DNA of 64,000 nucleotides from Novosphingobium sp. PP1Y (lineage in GTDB: Bacteria; Pseudomonadota; Alphaproteobacteria; Sphingomonadales; Sphingomonadaceae), in contig NC_015583.1 of assembly GCF_000253255.1 (NCBI RefSeq), positions 682,001 through 746,000 of the forward strand, in the 5' to 3' direction. The notes under the pieces were generated by a model. That model ran no database searches. It saw nothing but the letters and a program-made list of their open reading frames with translations, and was not told the DNA's origin. Within the stretch, counting starts at the first letter, position 1. The number at the start of each line of letters is the position of its first letter. Shown here piece after piece: positions 42,952-52,048 of this stretch. A program made the translations under genes and the position numbers.

Positions 42952-43880
42952 TGTATACAAAATCGATTGAAATGGTCGAAGTCGGTCCGCGAGACGGACT
43001 CCAGAACGAGAAGCTGCAGGTCTCTGCTGCGGACAAGCTGGCGCTGATCGATCGGGCCATTGCCGCCGGTTCGCGCCGTATCGAGGCGACCAGCTTCGTC
43101 AACCCGCGCGCCGTGCCCCAGATGGCCGATGCGGAGGAGGTTTGCGCCGGCTTGCCGCAGCGTGACGATGTGACATACATCGGGCTGGTCATGAACCGGC
43201 GCGGTGCCGATCGGGCCATTGCCACGGGCCGGATCGACCAGCTCGGTGCGGTCGCCGTGGCGACAGACCGGTTCGCCATGGCGAACCAGGGGCAGACCAG
43301 CGACGGTTCGGTCGAGGCATGCCGAACCATCATCGCTGCGGCGAAGGCGGCCGGCCTGACCGGTCAGGCCACGATCGCTGCCAGTTTCGGTTGTCCGTTC
43401 GAAGGCGAGGTTGCTGAAGATCGCGTGGTCGCCATGGCGCAGGCCATTGCCGAGGCGAACCCGACGGAAATTTGCCTGGCGGACACCATCGGAGTGGCCA
43501 ATCCGGCACATGTCGCACGGCTTGTGGGACGAATTGGCAAGCTTGTCGATCCCCTCCCGGTGCGCGTTCATTTCCACAATACCCGCGGCACTGGCCTTGC
43601 CAATGTCTGGGCCGCCATCGAGGCAGGCGCCGGTATCGTCGATGCATCGATCGGTGGACTGGGCGGATGCCCTTTCGCACCCGGCGCGGCCGGTAACGTT
43701 GCGACCGAGGATGTCGTCTATATGCTCGAAAGGGCGGGGATTTCGACAGGTCTGGATCTCGAAGCACTGATCGAGACCAACGGATGGCTGGCCTCTGTCA
43801 TGGAAAAGCAGCTCCCAGCCATGGTCGCCAAGGCGCGGCTCTTTCCCCCGCGTGATCAACAACCCAAGGAGCTTGCCTGA
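42951..43880 (+). CDS. Hydroxymethylglutaryl-CoA-lyase-like enzyme
   Basis: A 309-residue TIM-barrel lyase of the HMGL/DRE family. The metal and catalytic set is visible: R14-D15 (VEVGPRDGLQNE), H207 and H209 (RVHFHNTRG) and the signature Cys240 (GGLGGCPFAPGAAGN). These enzymes cleave a 3-hydroxy-3-methyl acyl-CoA to acetyl-CoA plus a keto compound, and relatives accept other 3-hydroxy acyl-CoAs. The ATG at 42951 overlaps the gntR stop and sits inside a TGTATACA palindrome. It forms an operon with HyuA, HyuB and the CoA-transferase. Confidence 0.9.
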   Translation: MYTKSIEMVEVGPRDGLQNEKLQVSAADKLALIDRAIAAGSRRIEATSFVNPRAVPQMADAEEVCAGLPQRDDVTYIGLVMNRRGADRAIATGRIDQLGAVAVATDRFAMANQGQTSDGSVEACRTIIAAAKAAGLTGQATIAASFGCPFEGEVAEDRVVAMAQAIAEANPTEICLADTIGVANPAHVARLVGRIGKLVDPLPVRVHFHNTRGTGLANVWAAIEAGAGIVDASIGGLGGCPFAPGAAGNVATEDVVYMLERAGISTGLDLEALIETNGWLASVMEKQLPAMVAKARLFPPRDQQPKELA

Positions 43881-45928
43881 TGCGTTATCGGCTGGGCGTC
43901 GATGTTGGCGGAACCTTTACCGACTTGCTTCTGTTCGACAACGAAACGGGCAATTTCTGGCGGCACAAGACGCCATCGACACCCAGCGACAGCTCGGAAG
44001 GCATCCTCACCGGTGTGGATGCAATTACCCGTGCGGCCAATGTCGATCCCGGTCAGATCGAATACTTCCTGCATGGTACGACCGTGGCCACGAATGCCGT
44101 GCTGGAAGGTAAGGGCGCGCGCGTCGGTCTCATCACAACCGATGGCTTTCGCGACATCATGCAGATCGGGCGCAGTTTCGTGCCCGGGGGTCTGGCAGCC
44201 TGGATAGTCTGGCCCAAGCCGCAGCCTCTCGCCTCTCTCGAGGATACCGTGACCGTCAAGGGACGCATGGACGCGGACGGCAAGGAGATCAGGCCGCTCG
44301 ACGAAACCGAGATCCGCGAGAAGCTGGCGGGCTTGCGTGATGACGGGGTGGAGGCGATAACCGTCAGCCTGATCAATGCCTACGTCAATGGCGCCCATGA
44401 GACGCGGATCGGTGAGATTGCGCGTGAAATGATGCCCGACATTCCGATCTCGCTCAGCCATGAAGTGTTGCCCGAGATGCAGGAGTACGAACGGACCCTG
44501 ACGACAGTTGCCAACGCTTCGGTCCGGCCGGTCGTGGGCAAGTACGTCTCCAGTCTGCGCGACAAGCTCTCGCTCGCCAAGGTGAAGGGGAAGCTGTCCC
44601 TGCTGCGCTCCGACGGCGGATTGATGAGTTCGCAAAAGGCGGAAGAGGAGCCGGTCAATATCCTCATGTCGGGGCCGGCCGGGGGCGTGACGGGTGCGCT
44701 CTGGGTCGCGAAGAATGCGGGTCTGAAGAATATCCTCACGCTCGATGTCGGGGGGACCTCGACCGATGTGGCGCTGGTCGAGAACCTCGAGCCGCGACGC
44801 GTGCGCACGACCGAGGTGGGGCACTTGTCGGTGCGGGCATCCTCGCTGGACGTGAAAACGGTTGGCGCAGGCGGTGGATCGATCGCCTATGTCCCAGAAC
44901 TGACCGGAGCGCTGCGCGTGGGTCCGCAATCGGCCGGCGCGATGCCCGGGCCGGTCGCCTATGGCAAGGGCGGAGTGCAGCCGACCGTCACCGACGCCAA
45001 TGTCGTGCTCGGTTATTTGCCGGAGGACCTGCTGGGCGGATCGTTCAAGCTTGACCGGGCAGGTGCGAAGGCTGCGGTGCAGACAATTGCCGATGCCCTT
45101 GGCATCGAGCTGATGGACGCGGCGCGCGGCATCATCGACATCGTCAACGAGAATATGTTCGGCGCACTGCGCATGATCAGCGTGCAGCAGGGCTACGACC
45201 CGCGCCACTTTGCGCTGATGGGCTTCGGCGGTGCCGGGCCGCTCCATGTCAATGCCGTGGCGAAGCTGATGGGAAGCTGGCCTGCGGTCTCTCCCGTCTC
45301 TCCGGGCGTCCTGTGCGCTCTGGGCGATGCCACGACTCGAATGCGGACCGAAACGGCCCGCAGTTTCAGTCGCCTCGCCGGTGACACCGATATTGAGGAG
45401 CTGGTGACCATACTCGATGAGATGGCCGTCCAGACCCGTTCCGAGCTGATCGAGGACGGCATTCCCGAAGGCGAGATCTCAAGCGCTTTTGAAGTCGATG
45501 TCCGCTATGCCGGGCAGGCCTTCGAAGTGCCGCTTACTATCGATCAGGCCACGCTGCGTTCGGAAGGGATCGAAGGGATCCTCAAGCGCTTCGATGAGGA
45601 GCATCATCGCCTTTTCACCTTCAACATGGATACCCCGCAGGAGATCGTGAACCTGCGCGCGGTCGCCCTGGGTGAAGCGCCGCAATTGCCGGCTGCCGAA
45701 TTGCCCGAAGGCAATGGCAATCCCGAAGCGGCGAAAATCCGCGATCACACACTGTGGATGGACGGACGCGAGCAGAAGGCGGCCATCTACGACCGCGCGC
45801 GCCTGCATCAGGGGGATACGATTCCCGGTCCCGCCATTGTCACGGAAATGGATTCGACCACGCTGATTGAAAGCGGCTGCGTTGGCGTGATCGACGCTGT
45901 CGGCAACATCCTGATCAATCCCGCCTGA
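43880..45928 (+). CDS. HyuA-type subunit (hydantoinase A / oxoprolinase / ATP-dependent carboxylase family)
   Basis: A 682-residue protein of the ASKHA fold. Two phosphate loops are seen, VDVGGTFTDLLLF at the N-terminus and LDVGGTSTDVALV near residue 288, with SGPAGGVTGAL between. The family includes N-methylhydantoinase A, 5-oxoprolinase and the ATP-binding subunits of acetone and acetophenone carboxylases, all of which phosphorylate an amide or enol oxygen. AAGGAG lies 8 bases before the ATG at 43880, which overlaps the lyase stop. It should act as a complex with the HyuB protein 11 bases downstream. Confidence 0.93.
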   Translation: MRYRLGVDVGGTFTDLLLFDNETGNFWRHKTPSTPSDSSEGILTGVDAITRAANVDPGQIEYFLHGTTVATNAVLEGKGARVGLITTDGFRDIMQIGRSFVPGGLAAWIVWPKPQPLASLEDTVTVKGRMDADGKEIRPLDETEIREKLAGLRDDGVEAITVSLINAYVNGAHETRIGEIAREMMPDIPISLSHEVLPEMQEYERTLTTVANASVRPVVGKYVSSLRDKLSLAKVKGKLSLLRSDGGLMSSQKAEEEPVNILMSGPAGGVTGALWVAKNAGLKNILTLDVGGTSTDVALVENLEPRRVRTTEVGHLSVRASSLDVKTVGAGGGSIAYVPELTGALRVGPQSAGAMPGPVAYGKGGVQPTVTDANVVLGYLPEDLLGGSFKLDRAGAKAAVQTIADALGIELMDAARGIIDIVNENMFGALRMISVQQGYDPRHFALMGFGGAGPLHVNAVAKLMGSWPAVSPVSPGVLCALGDATTRMRTETARSFSRLAGDTDIEELVTILDEMAVQTRSELIEDGIPEGEISSAFEVDVRYAGQAFEVPLTIDQATLRSEGIEGILKRFDEEHHRLFTFNMDTPQEIVNLRAVALGEAPQLPAAELPEGNGNPEAAKIRDHTLWMDGREQKAAIYDRARLHQGDTIPGPAIVTEMDSTTLIESGCVGVIDAVGNILINPA

Positions 45929-45939
45929 GGAGTGAACCT

Positions 45940-47835
45940 ATGCCTGCCAGGATCATCCAGGAAAACCCGAGGGCCTTCGATAGCGTCGCAATCGACCCGG
46001 TGACGCTGGACATCATCGAGAACGCGCTTCGCAACGCGCGCATTGAAATGGACGCAACCCTCGTGCGCACGGCCATGTCGCCAGGCATACGCGAGCAGGG
46101 CGATGCGTTCCCGCTGATCGCGGACCCTGACGGCAAGATGATCGTCGGCCAGTTCGGCAGCTTCATCGACGGTTTCCTCAAGTCCTATGACGGAACGCTG
46201 GAAGACGGCGACATGATCTTCCTGTCCGATCCCTACAGTTGCGATGGCGCCATCAGTCATTCGAACGACTGGCTTGTCCTTCTGCCGGTATTCAAGGACG
46301 GGCGCCTGTTGGCCTGGACGGCGATGTTCGGGCACCAGTCGGACATCGGCGGGAAAGTGGTGGGCTCGATGCCGATCGATGCCGGCTCCATTTTCGAGGA
46401 AGGCGTGCGCATTCCTCCGGTGAAGATCTGGCGCAAGGGCGAATACAACGAGGACCTGGTGAAGCTGGTGATGCACCAGACCCGCAAGCCGGACTGGTGC
46501 CAGGCAGATCTCAATGCGATCATCGCCTCATGCCGAGTGGCCGCGCGGCGGGTCGCCGAAATTGCCGACCGCTTTGGGGACGATGTGTTCATCTCGGCAA
46601 CCCAGGACCTGCTCAAGCGTAACCACAGGGCGATGAAGGCGCTGATATCGCAGGCGGTGGCCGAGGAACCAGTCAGCTTCGAGGATTATGTCTGCGACGA
46701 CGGTCTGGGATATGGCCCCTATCGGATCAGGTGCACCATGTGGCGCGAGGGAGACAAGGTCGTCCTCGATTTCGAGGGCACCGATCCGCAAAGCGCAGCC
46801 TCGATCAATTTCTATCTCAATGAAAACATGTTCAAGATGTTCTTCGGCATCTACATGATCATGGTCTTCGATCCGCAGATCCTGTTCAACGACGGGTTCT
46901 ACGATCTCATCGAAGTCCGCATTCCCGAAGGTTCCTTGCTGAAGCCGAAATTTCCCGCAGCCCTGTCGGGTCGCACCCATGCGCTCGGGCGGATTTTCGA
47001 CATTCTCGGTGGATTGCTGGGGCAAAAGACCCCGGAATTCCTCAATGCCGCGGGTTTCAGCTCGTCCCCGCACCTGTTCTATTCGGGCTGGGACAATCGG
47101 CCGGGGCGGGGCGGGGAATGGTTCCAGCTGTTCCAGATCGGCTTCGGGGGCATCCCCGGCAGGCCGCTCGGCGATGGACCGGACGGACATTCGCTTTGGC
47201 CGGGGTTTACCAACGTGCCGAACGAGTTCCTCGAGCGCTATTTCCCCCTGCGCATCGAACGGTACGAAACCGAGCCAGACAGCGGTGGCGCTGGTCTGCA
47301 TCGCGGTGGTAACGGCATCCACATGACATACCGATTCCTTGCCGATGGCCAGATTGCCATCCATGACGATCGCTGGTTCGTCCCGCCATGGGGCGTCAAT
47401 GACGGCCAGCCGGGCAAGCGCGCCCGCAAGATACTCGAACGCGCCGACGGGAGCACCGAGATCATCGGTAACAAGGTCGATGAAGTGAAAGTGCAGGCAG
47501 GAGACCAGCTCCATTTCATAACCTGGGGCGGCGGCGGCTGGGGCGATCCGCTTGAACGCGATCCCGCGGTTGTCGCACGCGAAATCCGCGAAGGTCTGGT
47601 GAGCATGCAAGGCGCGCGCGCCTATGGCGTCGTGGCCAGCGCGGCGGGTGAGATCGACGCCGAAGCGACGGCGAACTTGCGCGATACGATGCGCAGCGAG
47701 CGCGGGTCGGGCCGGATATTCAATTTCGGCCCTTCGATCGAGGAACTTCGACAGCACTGCAAGCAGGAAACGGGCCTCGATGCGCCGGTTCAACCGGTGT
47801 GGCCTAACTGCACCATGCCGGAGGCGAGGCAATGA
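45940..47835 (+). CDS. HyuB-type subunit (hydantoinase B / oxoprolinase family)
   Basis: A 631-residue partner of HyuA. Conserved stretches are RTAMSPGIREQGDAFPLI, IFLSDPYSCDGAISHSNDW, WTAMFGHQSDIGGKVVGSM and the glycine-rich GGAGLHRGGNG and TWGGGGWGDP. In carboxylases of this family the B-type subunit completes the active site; in hydantoinases it hydrolyses the phosphorylated ring. The start is an ATG after GGAGTGAACCT. It overlaps the CoA-transferase start by 4 bases (ATGA). Confidence 0.93.
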   Translation: MPARIIQENPRAFDSVAIDPVTLDIIENALRNARIEMDATLVRTAMSPGIREQGDAFPLIADPDGKMIVGQFGSFIDGFLKSYDGTLEDGDMIFLSDPYSCDGAISHSNDWLVLLPVFKDGRLLAWTAMFGHQSDIGGKVVGSMPIDAGSIFEEGVRIPPVKIWRKGEYNEDLVKLVMHQTRKPDWCQADLNAIIASCRVAARRVAEIADRFGDDVFISATQDLLKRNHRAMKALISQAVAEEPVSFEDYVCDDGLGYGPYRIRCTMWREGDKVVLDFEGTDPQSAASINFYLNENMFKMFFGIYMIMVFDPQILFNDGFYDLIEVRIPEGSLLKPKFPAALSGRTHALGRIFDILGGLLGQKTPEFLNAAGFSSSPHLFYSGWDNRPGRGGEWFQLFQIGFGGIPGRPLGDGPDGHSLWPGFTNVPNEFLERYFPLRIERYETEPDSGGAGLHRGGNGIHMTYRFLADGQIAIHDDRWFVPPWGVNDGQPGKRARKILERADGSTEIIGNKVDEVKVQAGDQLHFITWGGGGWGDPLERDPAVVAREIREGLVSMQGARAYGVVASAAGEIDAEATANLRDTMRSERGSGRIFNFGPSIEELRQHCKQETGLDAPVQPVWPNCTMPEARQ

Positions 47836-49028
47836 TAGCGGGCAATTCCGGCTCCATTGCCGGTATTCGCGTGGTCGAGCTGGGCCAGCTTCTGGCGGGA
47901 CCGTTCTGCGGCCAGCTCCTGGGCGACCTTGGTGCCGACGTCATCAAGGTCGAGCCGCCGGGCAAGGGCGATCCTATGCGCGAATGGGGGCAGGGCGAAG
48001 AAAAGGTCCAGTGGGAAGTCATTGCCCGCAACAAGCGCTCGGTGACTTGCAACCTGCGTGTTCCTGAAGGACAGGCGTTGGCGCGCAGGCTGATTCTGAC
48101 CGCTGACGTTCTGGTCGAGAACTTCAAGCCCGGGACGCTCGAAAAATGGGGGCTGGCACCCGAAGACCTCCTCAAGGAAAAGCCGGGACTGATCATCGCG
48201 CGCATGTCAGGTTACGGGCAGGATGGTCCCTATTCCGATCGCGCCGGATTCGGCGGAGTCGGTGAGGCGATGGGCGGCTGGCGTTACGTCGTGGGTGAGC
48301 CGGACCGGCCCCCTTCGCGCATGGGCATCTCCATTGGCGATACACTTTGCGCGACTTACGGGTGCATGGGCATTCTCGCTGCGCTGCATCACCGTGAACG
48401 GACCGGCGAGGGCCAGGTCATCGATACCGCTCTATACGAAGCGGTACTGCAGGTGATGGAAGGACTGGTCGCCGAATATGACTACAACGGGATTGTCCGC
48501 GAACGCTCAGGCTCGATCCTGCCCGGTATTGCACCTTCCAACGTCTACACGTGCAAGGATGGGCCGTTCATGATCGGCGCGAACAAGGATGCAATCTTCG
48601 TACGGCTCGCCAAGGCGATGGGGCGACCGGAACTCGCCGAGGACGAAAGGTACGCCACGCACCTGGCGCGCGGCAGAAACCAGACGGAGCTGGACAACCT
48701 GATCAACGCGTGGACGTCCCGCCATACTATCGAAGAAGTCGATGCGCTGATGATCGAGCATTCTATCCCGGCGGGCCGCGTGTATACCGCTGCCGATATG
48801 CTCGAAGATCCGCATTTCGCAGCGCGTAAGGCAATCGTGGAAGTGGAGACGCAGGAACGCGGCAAGATCCGAATGCAGAATGCGTTTCCGAAGTTTTCGA
48901 AAACGCCTTCATCGATACGTCGACCTGCACCAGCCCATCCGGGGCAGGACAATGAAGAAATCTACGGCGCGCTTCTGGGGATGGAGCCCGATGAAATTGC
49001 AAGGCTCGCCACAGAAGGTGTCGTCTAA
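47832..49028 (+). CDS. Class III CoA-transferase (CaiB/BaiF family)
   Basis: A 398-residue CoA-transferase. The N-terminal motif is GIRVVELGQLLAGPFCGQLL, and the catalytic aspartate by family position is D170 (GISIGDTLCATYG). These enzymes move CoA between carboxylic acids through an aspartyl-CoA thioester. It is the last gene of the gntR-HMGL-hyuAB operon. A plausible sequence is CoA activation by this enzyme followed by cleavage by the HMGL-like lyase. A 12-bp hairpin lies downstream. Confidence 0.93.
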   Translation: MIAGNSGSIAGIRVVELGQLLAGPFCGQLLGDLGADVIKVEPPGKGDPMREWGQGEEKVQWEVIARNKRSVTCNLRVPEGQALARRLILTADVLVENFKPGTLEKWGLAPEDLLKEKPGLIIARMSGYGQDGPYSDRAGFGGVGEAMGGWRYVVGEPDRPPSRMGISIGDTLCATYGCMGILAALHHRERTGEGQVIDTALYEAVLQVMEGLVAEYDYNGIVRERSGSILPGIAPSNVYTCKDGPFMIGANKDAIFVRLAKAMGRPELAEDERYATHLARGRNQTELDNLINAWTSRHTIEEVDALMIEHSIPAGRVYTAADMLEDPHFAARKAIVEVETQERGKIRMQNAFPKFSKTPSSIRRPAPAHPGQDNEEIYGALLGMEPDEIARLATEGVV

Positions 49029-49091
49029 GGACCCAACTGCATTCTTCCGCGCTATCCCGACCTTTCGGCCCAGATTACGCTGAAGATTGCA

Positions 49092-49123
49092 TTCCGGGAT
49101 GCGATGCTATGCGCATCCCGGAA
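49092..49123. terminator. Bidirectional hairpin terminator candidate
   Basis: A perfect 12-bp stem, TTCCGGGATGCG (49092-49103) and CGCATCCCGGAA (49112-49123), with an eight-base loop. It sits between the convergent CoA-transferase (stop 49028) and DUF4168 (stop 49137) genes. No T-run, but position and strength fit transcription termination for both. Confidence 0.7.
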
Positions 49124-49136
49124 GTCCCCAACAAGG

Positions 49137-49565
49137 TCAGGGTGTGCCCGAAGTGGGGCCGTTGGCAGCGGCTGACTGGATGCGCTGCATGAGCGCGGGG
49201 TCGGACTGCGATGCCATTGCAATTTCGTTGAACTTCTGCGGACTCAAGCCCGTTTCCTGCACGGCTGCGGCGGCCTTGGATTGCTTGTCCTTTGCGGCGA
49301 TGCTGGCATCGGCCTGAATGTCGTGAACCGCCTTTGCCGCCTCGGCAAACTGCGCGAGTTCGGTATCGCTGAACGAACCGGCTGCTTGTGCTGGAGCGCC
49401 CGCGGGAGGCTGGGCCTCAGTGGATGGCTGCTGCGCCGGCGCCGCCGGACCCGACATCTGCGACTGTGCATCGCCGGCGCCGGGCACTTGCGCCTGGGCA
49501 TATCCCGCCGTCATCGTTAGGGCGCCGATAGTCGCGCAAATCCCATATCGTGTGCTGAACTTCAT
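49137..49565 (-). CDS. DUF4168 secreted protein
   Basis: A 142-residue exported protein. A signal peptide spans about 1-25 (IGALTMTAGYAQAQ). A Pro/Ala/Gln-rich linker (26-62) leads to a helical DUF4168 domain (FSDTELAQFAEAAKAVHDI, then ETGLSPQKFNEIAMASQSD). The ATG at 49565 has AGGGAGAG just upstream. The domain is common in exported proteins of cyanobacteria and proteobacteria, with no known function. Confidence 0.82.
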   Translation of the reverse strand: MKFSTRYGICATIGALTMTAGYAQAQVPGAGDAQSQMSGPAAPAQQPSTEAQPPAGAPAQAAGSFSDTELAQFAEAAKAVHDIQADASIAAKDKQSKAAAAVQETGLSPQKFNEIAMASQSDPALMQRIQSAAANGPTSGTP

Positions 49566-50619
49566 GTGGCTCTCCCTTTGGCTGTGAGCTGCATGAGCGA
49601 AACTCGAAACGATGGCGCAAATCGTCAATCATCGCCGCGGTGTATGGTGTTTGGGTCGAGGCGGGTCGCGGGTTCGGAGCGATAAATACGATGAATACAT
49701 TCGCGGGAATGAAGATTCCATCCGTGAATGTCATTGATCATCGGTGATTATGGAAACCGAGGTGCAAATGTTCGGCATGCCGTGTGCGTGATATCGCCGG
49801 CCTTCGGACGAATTCACCTGCGCAGGGACCAGCAGGCGCGGGGCATCGTCGAGGCCGCGCACGGCAAGTTCAGGTTCGGTTCCAAACGTGGCAATGCTGC
49901 AGCGACCTGCCAACGCGTTGCCGACGAAAGCAATCCGTCGGCTGGAAGGCGAAAGACTGTCCTAGAGCCGCTCTTTGGGTCTGCGTGTGGTGGCCAGGAC
50001 CGGCGATGCCTCGACCGGTGGGAGCCCAACCGGGTGCTTCGGTTTGGATGCCTTGGGTTTCCGGATTTCTCGGTTGCTGCGCTTTTGCGATTTCGCCATG
50101 TCAGAATGCTTCCTGTTTGGTGCCCGGTTCGGGCAGTCGTTAAACCGTAGGGATGGTGGTGATTGCTGCAGGCATCGCCTGCAGCTCCGGCCAGAAAAAT
50201 GGGTGATGGGGCTAGGGGGACGACCGGAATCTGGCCTTCAGATCGGCGAGATGCTCTTGGCCTGCAGCGATGTCGCGGGCGCTTTCCGTCCGGCATGGAC
50301 GCATCATGGCCAGTTGCTTATCTTTGAATGCTTCATTGAGACACACAACCTGCCCTCCTGCGTCAAGCGGGGGCACATTTTATCCCTCAGCCGCGAGGGA
50401 CTCGGTTCCGATGCCTCGCGATGCGGCGGCAATAGCACCGATTGAAGAATACCTTGCATCAATTCGCTGAGCGGTCAGCCGAAAGCAGCCTCAAACGATG
50501 ACCAGAACGTCCACTCCCGCAGATTGCGGCCGTTGCGCGGTGGCCGGGGGGAACGGCAGGCAGGGAAAAGAACTCACGATACCTTGAAAGTACGAATATT
50601 CGACGAGGCTTGCCCCAGG
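49566..50619. other. Gene-poor region, 1054 bases
   Basis: Apart from the 45-codon gene at 49962-50099 on the minus strand, I see no supportable gene. A minus-strand frame ending at 49731 reads somewhat like the start of a PilZ domain (APRLLVPAQVNSSEGRRYHA) but breaks off, and may be a decayed gene. The rest has short overlapping frames with no consistent coding signal. Confidence 0.4.
49962..50099 (-). CDS. Small basic protein (45 residues)
   Basis: It begins MAKSQKRSNREIRKPKASKP and is very rich in Lys/Arg and Pro. Small proteins with this MAKSQKRSNREIRKPK-type opening are familiar to me from sphingomonads and other alphaproteobacteria, with no known role; a nucleic-acid-binding or unstructured protein is likely. 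AGGAAG lies 9 bases before the ATG at 50099, and the stop is TAG at 49962. Confidence 0.6.
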   Translation of the reverse strand: MAKSQKRSNREIRKPKASKPKHPVGLPPVEASPVLATTRRPKERL

Positions 50620-51186
50620 TCAATGAGAGGGAATTGTGCCCGGTCGCAGACAAGCGAACATATGCGTGACGTAGTCTGCCTTGCCGAGATTGACGCCGGC
50701 GCTGCGCAGGATCGAATAGGCGATCATCAGGTGAAAATAGAACTGCGGCAAGGTCCAGTCCCTGGCATACTGCTCCGCCGTCAGATCGAAAATCATGCCG
50801 TTCGGCAATGCATGTGCTATCGCTTGGTGGGACGAGAGGTCCAAGGCCCCCGGGCCAACGCCGTCGAGCATTTCGATGGTTTCGCGGATTCTGGCCTGCG
50901 CATCGGCTAGCGATCCGGGCTGCTCGGTCGCAGCGCGCCCTTCGTCCAGTAGGATCGCGACGGATGCGGGAAATTCCTCGCCCTTGAGGCGGCAAATGCC
51001 CTCGTAAGCCTGCACGCAGGCAAACCGGACTTGTGTGGACAAAGGAAACATGTCGTCAGCAAGTCGCGCAGCAAGCAGGGCTTCCGCCTGGTCGGCGGGC
51101 AATTCTGTGCGGGCCTTGTCAATCCATCCGGATAGCGCGTTCAGCATTTGCTTGTACGTGGGGACCAATAAGTCGGTCAAAGACAT
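50620..51186 (-). CDS. DUF1993 family protein
   Basis: A 188-residue, DinB-like four-helix protein. DUF1993 features are VPTYKQMLNALSGWIDKARTE at the start, MFPLSTQVRFACVQAYEGICRL, and the C-terminal PQFYFHLMIAYSILRSAGVNLGK-like order with a conserved His. The ATG at 51186 follows AAAGGTGG. The family has no assigned function; the fold resembles metal-dependent DinB/YfiT thiol-transferase-like proteins. It stands alone. Confidence 0.85.
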   Translation of the reverse strand: MSLTDLLVPTYKQMLNALSGWIDKARTELPADQAEALLAARLADDMFPLSTQVRFACVQAYEGICRLKGEEFPASVAILLDEGRAATEQPGSLADAQARIRETIEMLDGVGPGALDLSSHQAIAHALPNGMIFDLTAEQYARDWTLPQFYFHLMIAYSILRSAGVNLGKADYVTHMFACLRPGTIPSH

Positions 51187-51460
51187 GAAACCACCTTTGC
51201 TATGGGCGCAGGTGCACTCCCGGCGCGCAGCGGTTGGATAGGCATGTTGAGCCGGACTTTCCACAACATACTGGCTCGGGACAAGGCTGCGCTGAAGGAG
51301 ACCGCTTCCAGCCATCAACTATAGGCTGAGGGGAGCGAGATGCCGTGTCCGACGGGCGGGCACGGGGTGAGACTGTGCGACATTCGGGACGGGGATATGA
51401 GTTTGAGACGTCGGAAAAGTCGCCTATCATTCAGCCAGATCAGCAGCGGCAAGGCAAGAC

Positions 51461-52048
51461 ATGGAAAAGAACCGGCTTGAAGCATTCAGCGATGGTGTTC
51501 TCGCAATTATCATTACTATAATGGTTTTGGAACTAAAGGTGCCGCATCGCGCCGATCTCGCTGCACTCGCCGAATTGTGGCCAGTGTTTCTCAGCTATGT
51601 TCTGAGCTTCATTTATGTCGGTATCTACTGGAACAACCATCATCATCTGATGCAGGTGGCCGAGAAGGTTGACGGGGCCGTGCTTTGGGCAAATCTTCAC
51701 TTGTTGTTCTGGCTGTCGCTGCTGCCGTTCACTACTGGCTGGATAGGGGAAAATCATTTCGACCGTTGGCCAGTCACACTTTATGGCCTCAATCTCTTGC
51801 TTGCGGCAATAGCCTACAAGATCTTCCAGGGTCGGCTCATTCGTATTGCGGGTAAAGATAGCCGTATCGCGCAGGCGGTGGGAAGCGACGCCAAGGGTTG
51901 GCTTTCGCCCTTGTTCTATTTCCTCGGCATTGCTTTTGCCGTGAGTTTTCGGCCTTGGATCGGCATGGCATTCTTCATTGCGCTCGCGCTCCTGTGGTTT
52001 GTGCCTGACAGGCGGATGGAAAGGGCGGTCGTCGAGGGGCGGCAATAG
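51461..52048 (+). CDS. TMEM175-family potassium channel-like protein (DUF1211)
   Basis: A 195-residue membrane protein with about six helices. The hallmark RLEAFSDGVLAIIITIMVLEL holds the FSDG motif that lines the pore of TMEM175 channels; SYVLSFIYVGIYWNNHHHLM follows. Bacterial members form tetrameric potassium-permeable channels. It has its own upstream region and no partner genes. The length is normal for bacterial forms. Confidence 0.88.
   Translation: MEKNRLEAFSDGVLAIIITIMVLELKVPHRADLAALAELWPVFLSYVLSFIYVGIYWNNHHHLMQVAEKVDGAVLWANLHLLFWLSLLPFTTGWIGENHFDRWPVTLYGLNLLLAAIAYKIFQGRLIRIAGKDSRIAQAVGSDAKGWLSPLFYFLGIAFAVSFRPWIGMAFFIALALLWFVPDRRMERAVVEGRQ

Noticed and set aside
43856..45247. 460-codon minus-strand frame opposite hyuA
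   Set aside because: Antisense shadow of a conserved gene with strong HyuA motifs.
43880..47835. Naming the HyuA/HyuB pair as a hydantoinase
   Set aside because: The family covers several reactions; neighbours (lyase, CoA-transferase) point to acid or ketone metabolism and there is no carbamoylase or racemase.
49731..49913. PilZ-like minus-strand fragment
   Set aside because: Only a short stretch looks like the PilZ start; the conserved N-x-S-x2-G block is missing and no full domain can be assembled.
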